This document shows, piece after piece, positions 60,051 to 64,000 of a stretch of DNA of 64,000 nucleotides (positions within the stretch are counted from its first letter, which is position 1; each line of letters starts with the position of its first letter). Below the pieces are notes generated by a model that was not told the DNA's origin, made no database searches, and saw only the letters and a list, made by a program, of their open reading frames with translations. Made by a program: the position numbers and the translations under genes. The DNA lies in assembly GCA_015680685.1 (NCBI GenBank), contig MNCI01036287.1:3767-67766 (forward strand). Reading direction: 5' to 3'. Source of the DNA: Gnetum montanum. Taxonomy: Eukaryota; Streptophyta; Gnetopsida; Gnetales; Gnetaceae.

Positions 60051-60480
60051 GACAATCCAATGTCAACAAGCCTTCGACAACCTGAAGAAAGAACTCTTGC
60101 ACCTACCAACAGTGTACCCACCGCAGAGGGACAAGCCTTTCTTCATATACCTCTCCACCTCCGATGCATCCATAGCGGCACTGCTATGTCAGAAGTGGGA
60201 TGATGGCTCTGAGATACCAGTGTATTACCTGAGCCACACATTAATATCATGCAAGGAAAAATACAATGAGGTGGAAAGGAAATGCCTAGCCTTAGTGTTA
60301 GCGCTAAAAAGGTGACAACACTACCTATTCCACAGCACAAGCAATGTACTCTGGGCTATCACCGACAACGTATACAAAAGTAGCAAGATAGCCCAATGGA
60401 AGGCCATAATTGCAGAATTTGATCTACGCTATGTGAGCCAATCGTCAACAAAAGGCCAAGCCATAGCAACCCAACTTACG
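60051..60480 (+). pseudogene. RNase H of outer Tat element
   Basis: Follows RT after an in-frame stop: 'QQAFDNLKKELLHLPTVYPP', 'PFFIYLSTSDASIAALLCQK', 'VYYLSHTLISCKEKYNEVER' and 'CLALVLALKR', then a stop and 'HYLFHSTSNVLWAITDN'. Standard gypsy RNase H order, close to the nested copy. Confidence 0.8.
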
Positions 60481-61020
60481 GCCTCGCTAGGCTATGACCA
60501 AGCGGTCATCGATCCCGACTTCCCAGACGAATACGTAAGCAATGTCACCATCATCCCACTACATTTCGAGGTAACCTTACACTTCAACGACACCTCAACC
60601 ATGTAAGGAGGTAGCGTCGGTACCGTAATCACATTCCTCTCTGGGGAAATGTACCCGTCCGCTTATCACTTCGCATTCCTGTGCACTAACAACATGGCGA
60701 AATACGAGGGGCTACTTAGAGGCCTCTTAACTGCCCATGCACTACATGTACAACACCTGGCAATCTGGGGAGAATCACAACTAGTTGTGAATCAAATCAT
60801 CAAAGTTTACACCTACAAGGTTACGCATCTACAACCCTACTACAACCTAGCAAAGGTTTTACTGAAACAATTCGCGACCACTGATGTGCAACACATGCCA
60901 TGCAGCGAGAACGACATAGCAGATGCCTTATCTACCCTCTTGTTAAACATCCCATTGCATTCCTTGGTGAACCTACCAACTACGATCATAGAATGCGCAG
61001 AACCTATCACTCAAGCAGAA
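60481..61020 (+). pseudogene. Archaeal-type RNase H (aRH) of outer Tat element, catalytic residues lost
   Basis: Homologous to 41,669-41,101. The first acidic motif FDG is 'FND', AEYEG is 'AKYEG' and GDS is 'GES'; only the last, ADAL, is conserved ('ADALSTL'). The open frame 60,649-61,230 covers the second half. Together with the RT damage this copy could not support its own replication. Confidence 0.8.
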
Positions 61021-62297
61021 CACGTGGCGTCTGCTGACGCTGCGGACACCCCGGAATGGTATGATAACATTAAAGCATATTTACGGCATGGCGAACTCCC
61101 GGGTGGATTGACATTGGGCCAGAGAGATGAAATTTGCAAGCATGCCTGGAAATACATGCTCATAGGAAGTGACGTCCTATGCCAGCGATCCTACAATGGG
61201 ATATTGCTGGCGTGCGTGGATGGTGAGTAGGCACGGAAGGTAGTTAATGAAGTTCATGAAGGGCTATGCGGTGAACACATAGCACCTAGGGCTATGGTAG
61301 AGAAGATCAAATTCCTAGGGTATTATTGGCCTTACATGGAGCTTGACTGCTTGTCGAAAGTCAAGACATGTGACACATGTCAGAGATATGCAAATCTCAT
61401 GCACATAGCGCCTACAGACCTACACCCTACATAAATTACGTGGCCTTTCCAACGATGGGGACTAGACCTCATAGGGTCCATCATGCCTAAGTCTTCCACG
61501 GGGCATAGCTTCATTATCACCATCACAGAGTATTTTACTAAGTGGGTGGAAGCTATTCCTTTGAGGAAAACAACATCCCAGCAAATCTGCCACTTTGTCC
61601 TCGATAACATCATGACTAGGTTTGGGCTTCCGATGACTATTATGATAAAAAATGGACCACAATTCAACAGTAAGGAAACCCAGGCCTTCTGTAGCAACAT
61701 GGGCATTAAACAATCATTTTCTTCCCCTTACTATCCGCAGGCGAACAGACAAGCGGAGGCTACAAATAAGTCCATCATCAACTTACTAAAGTGAATGCTT
61801 AGCAACAGTAAGAGGCAGTGGCACGAGCAAATACTTTATGTCCTCTGGGCCTATCGAACGACTTGTAGAACTGCGACAAGTAAGACCCCTTACAGTCTCG
61901 TTTATGGATCTGAAGCTGTGTTACCTCTTAAGTTATAGGTACCCTCACTCCAGATGATCCTGTCCAATGTCATGAGTGAAGCCCAGAATAATGAATCATG
62001 AGCCATCAACCTTGACTCAATGGAGGAGGAACGCGTGTAGATACTAAGACAGGTCGAGCACTATCAGGACAGAAAACGGAAAAAGCACCATGCAGACCTG
62101 CATCAATGGCTAGTACAGAAGGGAGATCTCATCTCAAGGCTATCCGTGAGCATGTGAGTAAATTCTCAGCTAACTGGGAAGGGCCTTATGTGGTCACTAA
62201 AGCCTTCGGGAATAGAGCTTTCAAACTGGTGGACATGGATGACAACAAATTCACCAACCCGGTGAACCACATGTACCTCAAGTCATACTACCTCTAA
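61021..62297 (+). pseudogene. Integrase of outer Tat element
   Basis: Zinc finger region: 'VNEVHEGLCGEHIAPRAMVE', 'GYYWPYMELD' and 'CDTCQRYANL' (61,230-61,400). Core: 'GLDLIGSIMPKSS' (first Asp), 'YFTKWVEAIPLRKTTSQQIC', 'PMTIMIKNGPQF' (second Asp is Lys), and 'SSPYYPQANRQAEATNKSI' with the Glu kept (61,483-61,794). Then 'LYVLWAYRTTCRTATSKTPY' and 'LVYGSEAVLPL'. The C-terminal open frame 62,106-62,297 has 'SKFSANWEGPYVV' and ends 'NHMYLKSYYL'. Confidence 0.85.
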
Positions 62298-62331
62298 GGT
62301 GCAATGACAGCACACTCCACCGTCCGCTATG

Positions 62332-62597
62332 ATGATAAATTGGCAATCGCACTGGGCAGCGTCTGTAATGATAATAAACTAGCAGCACTGAATAGTGTCC
62401 GCTACGACGGTAAACTGGCAGCAACTATCTACCACGATGTAAAACTGGCACTATTAGTACACTATGACTATAAACTGGCATCGCGCATCTGCCATGACAT
62501 AAAAATAGCATGTACGGTCAGCTGGGACGTCAAACCAGCATAGCAGTCCACTGGGATCCTAAACCAATACCTGGTCTACAAAGACCTTAAATTGGGT
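62332..62597 (+). repeat. Tandem array B of outer Tat element
   Basis: Nine units of a 24-base core at about 30-base spacing, resembling GTCCGCTACGAC followed by GGTAAACTGGCA. Units start near 62,332, 62,361, 62,397, 62,427, 62,457, 62,487, 62,517, 62,546 and 62,574. GTC and GAC can pair around a six-base loop. It begins 35 bases after the integrase stop. Confidence 0.85.
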
Positions 62598-63581
62598 TCG
62601 CGCCACATCCTCAACATGCATCGTCATCGAATACACGTCAAACGAAAGGGCATGATATCGGCACGTGGCTGGGACATCACTGCTCCAGGACGTAGTTCCC
62701 AATGTAAGGAAAACATGGTCTGGGGCATACGCACCACCATTTTTGGTGTCATGCTGACCCTTCGAAGATGTCATACGATGTCACACGAGCTCTTTGAATC
62801 TACCGTCGCTACGGCCCACCACCCTGATGGTAGCTCTCGGGCCTATTCTTGCTTCTGAGGTGCTGACAGTATTGTGGCCTAGCCACAATATTGTTGCACT
62901 TCTGTTCCCCATCAAAGTTTTAGCTCGCATAATGTTTAGCTATGCGGTAGTTGATCCCATAGTTGAACTCAGCGTGCATGCCTTTGGTGGGGATCCTAGT
63001 GCATCTGTGCCCTTGGTGCCCTGATAGCTCCCTCCGCGGGTAGTGCTGCCAAGACTGCTGTTGGCCTCCCTACTTTGGGCATCTCACACCAGCGATGGTG
63101 CCCAAGTGTAACAACAATGCCAGCAGCCCGCAAAACATTGTCCCCATGGACGCATCCCCCTACGACAGCAAAGGCTACAACGTCACAAAGTGAGTGCCTC
63201 AACTAACATGGTTTTTTGAGAGTGCAAGTTCTGGCACCCATGTAACACAGCTCGCCGTGTGGAAGGCTTCGATAGGTAGGTAAAGACCCTCCGTGGATGT
63301 AATATAGCTAATCCTGCGGAGGGGACACCCACCTGCGGGAGGTTGAAGAACAGCGCTATTCAAAGATGAAAATGAAAACGAGCCCCTCAGAGCACTCTGA
63401 CGAGGGACTTGGCTAAACATCATCTCTGGTCTCTACCTTAACCTCCATAGCACCAATGCAGCACCCTCAAGCACAGGTAGGTGACATCCTAGTACTCACC
63501 GAGTGATATCCTTAGCATTTTGATTGCTGCAGTGTTTCGTATTCTTTGTCGACGTCCATCGAGCCTGTTCTCTAGACGTTG
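62598..63581. other. Noncoding 3' region of outer Tat element
   Basis: Between array B and the polypurine tract. Short overlapping open frames on both strands show no motif and are not matched in the nested element. I see nothing else supportable. Confidence 0.5.
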
Positions 63582-63596
63582 ACAAAGAGGGGCCAA
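63582..63596 (+). other. Polypurine tract of outer Tat element
   Basis: ACAAAGAGGGGCCAA directly before the 3' LTR start TGAAACACC, as in the nested element. Confidence 0.8.
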
Positions 63597-64000
63597 TGAA
63601 ACACCCTAAAAGAAAAATGCAGGGTCATCTTGGCTTCACCAAGCTCTTACAGTCCACACAACACCACAACAGTCCATCGGGAAAAGAATGTTCTGAGTCC
63701 AAGATGGCCAGTTCGGTAAATTTTCTACTTTAGGCATGGGTGAGTTCCGTACCAACTCACCTACCTACCAAAGTAGTCTGAACAGCTGGCAGCCTACTTA
63801 GAAATGGTATCTAGAATTGATAGCATCCTAGGTGCACAGGAGAAGCAGTTCGGCAAGTTTTCTAAGTCACAAAGCCTGCTACACTACGATGTGCAGCGTA
63901 GCAAGCCTCAAAAAATAATGGCGGAACGAGATGTTACGCTACGTGATGACATATGGCGTAGCATAGCAAAAACTTCACTACTCACCTCCCTCGCCCAATC
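63597..64000 (+). repeat. 3' LTR of outer Tat element (partial, cut by window end)
   Basis: Matches 28,934-29,340 from its first base, including the U3 dyads (63,885-63,970). About 1.3 kb should continue beyond the window. Confidence 0.85.

Larger units (their letters stand above)
28934..64000 (+). mobile_element. Tat-lineage Ty3/gypsy retrotransposon (outer, + strand)
   Basis: The 5' LTR at 28,934 and 3' LTR from 63,597 (cut by the window edge) start with the same sequence, TGAAACACCCTAAAAG. By eye about one base in ten differs over the first 230 bases. gag, protease, RT, RNase H, a second archaeal-type RNase H and integrase all read on +. The second RNase H marks the Tat lineage (Ogre, Retand and relatives). 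An antisense gene lies between protease and RT. A related element in reverse orientation occupies 35,875-54,477. Without it the element is about 17.7 kb. The five bases before it are GGTTC; the other flank is not visible. Confidence 0.85.

Noticed and set aside
61380-61713. Minus-strand open frames over the integrase core
   Set aside because: Antisense shadows of a conserved integrase on the plus strand.

Overview
The window looks like repeat-rich nuclear DNA from a large-genome seed plant. It is dense with decayed plant-type Ty3/gypsy LTR retrotransposons and plant L1-type LINEs. I see no host gene, rRNA, tRNA or prokaryotic feature. A gymnosperm is possible, but nothing fixes the species. 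Most open frames are remnants of mobile elements, and the left half is older and more AT-rich than the right.

1-8,070: unassigned AT-rich DNA, then the 3' part of an Athila-like element with its own promoter, an accessory ORF (2,676-5,524) and an LTR ending at 6,667. 8,071-22,598: a nearly complete decayed Athila-like element, ordered LTR, PBS, gag, protease, RT-RNase H, integrase, internal promoter, sense-strand accessory ORF, polypurine tract, LTR. A 5'-truncated LINE and a 493-base assembly gap lie inside it. 22,599-28,933: a second LINE split by an LTR-like block, then part of an LTR.

28,934-64,000 is one Tat-lineage (Ogre/Retand-type) element on the + strand. Its 3' LTR runs off the right edge. 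A second, related Tat element (35,875-54,477) is nested inside it in reverse orientation. Without the nest each copy is about 17.7 kb. Both have the same plan: LTR of about 1.4-1.7 kb, PBS, structured leader, gag, protease, tandem array A, an ANTISENSE multi-exon gene with its own TATA-type promoter, then RT, RNase H, a second (archaeal-type) RNase H, integrase, tandem array B, polypurine tract, LTR.

The main candidate for an undescribed system is this accessory-gene module. The antisense gene of the Tat elements and the sense accessory ORF of the Athila-like elements share their N-terminal start (Met-Ala/Thr-Pro-Lys/Arg), a short beta/helix motif ending Gly-Leu/Ile-Pro or similar, a later Leu-Cys motif and a helical tail. 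They sit at different positions and in opposite orientations in the two lineages. Each has a TATA box, and the promoter reuses sequence motifs typical of that element's own LTR U3. The Tat elements also carry a small hairpin unit followed by a TAAACT core, found as arrays in two positions and as single copies between the RT ORF and the antisense gene. One array unit appears to have been copied into the protease active site of the outer element. All similarities were read by eye.
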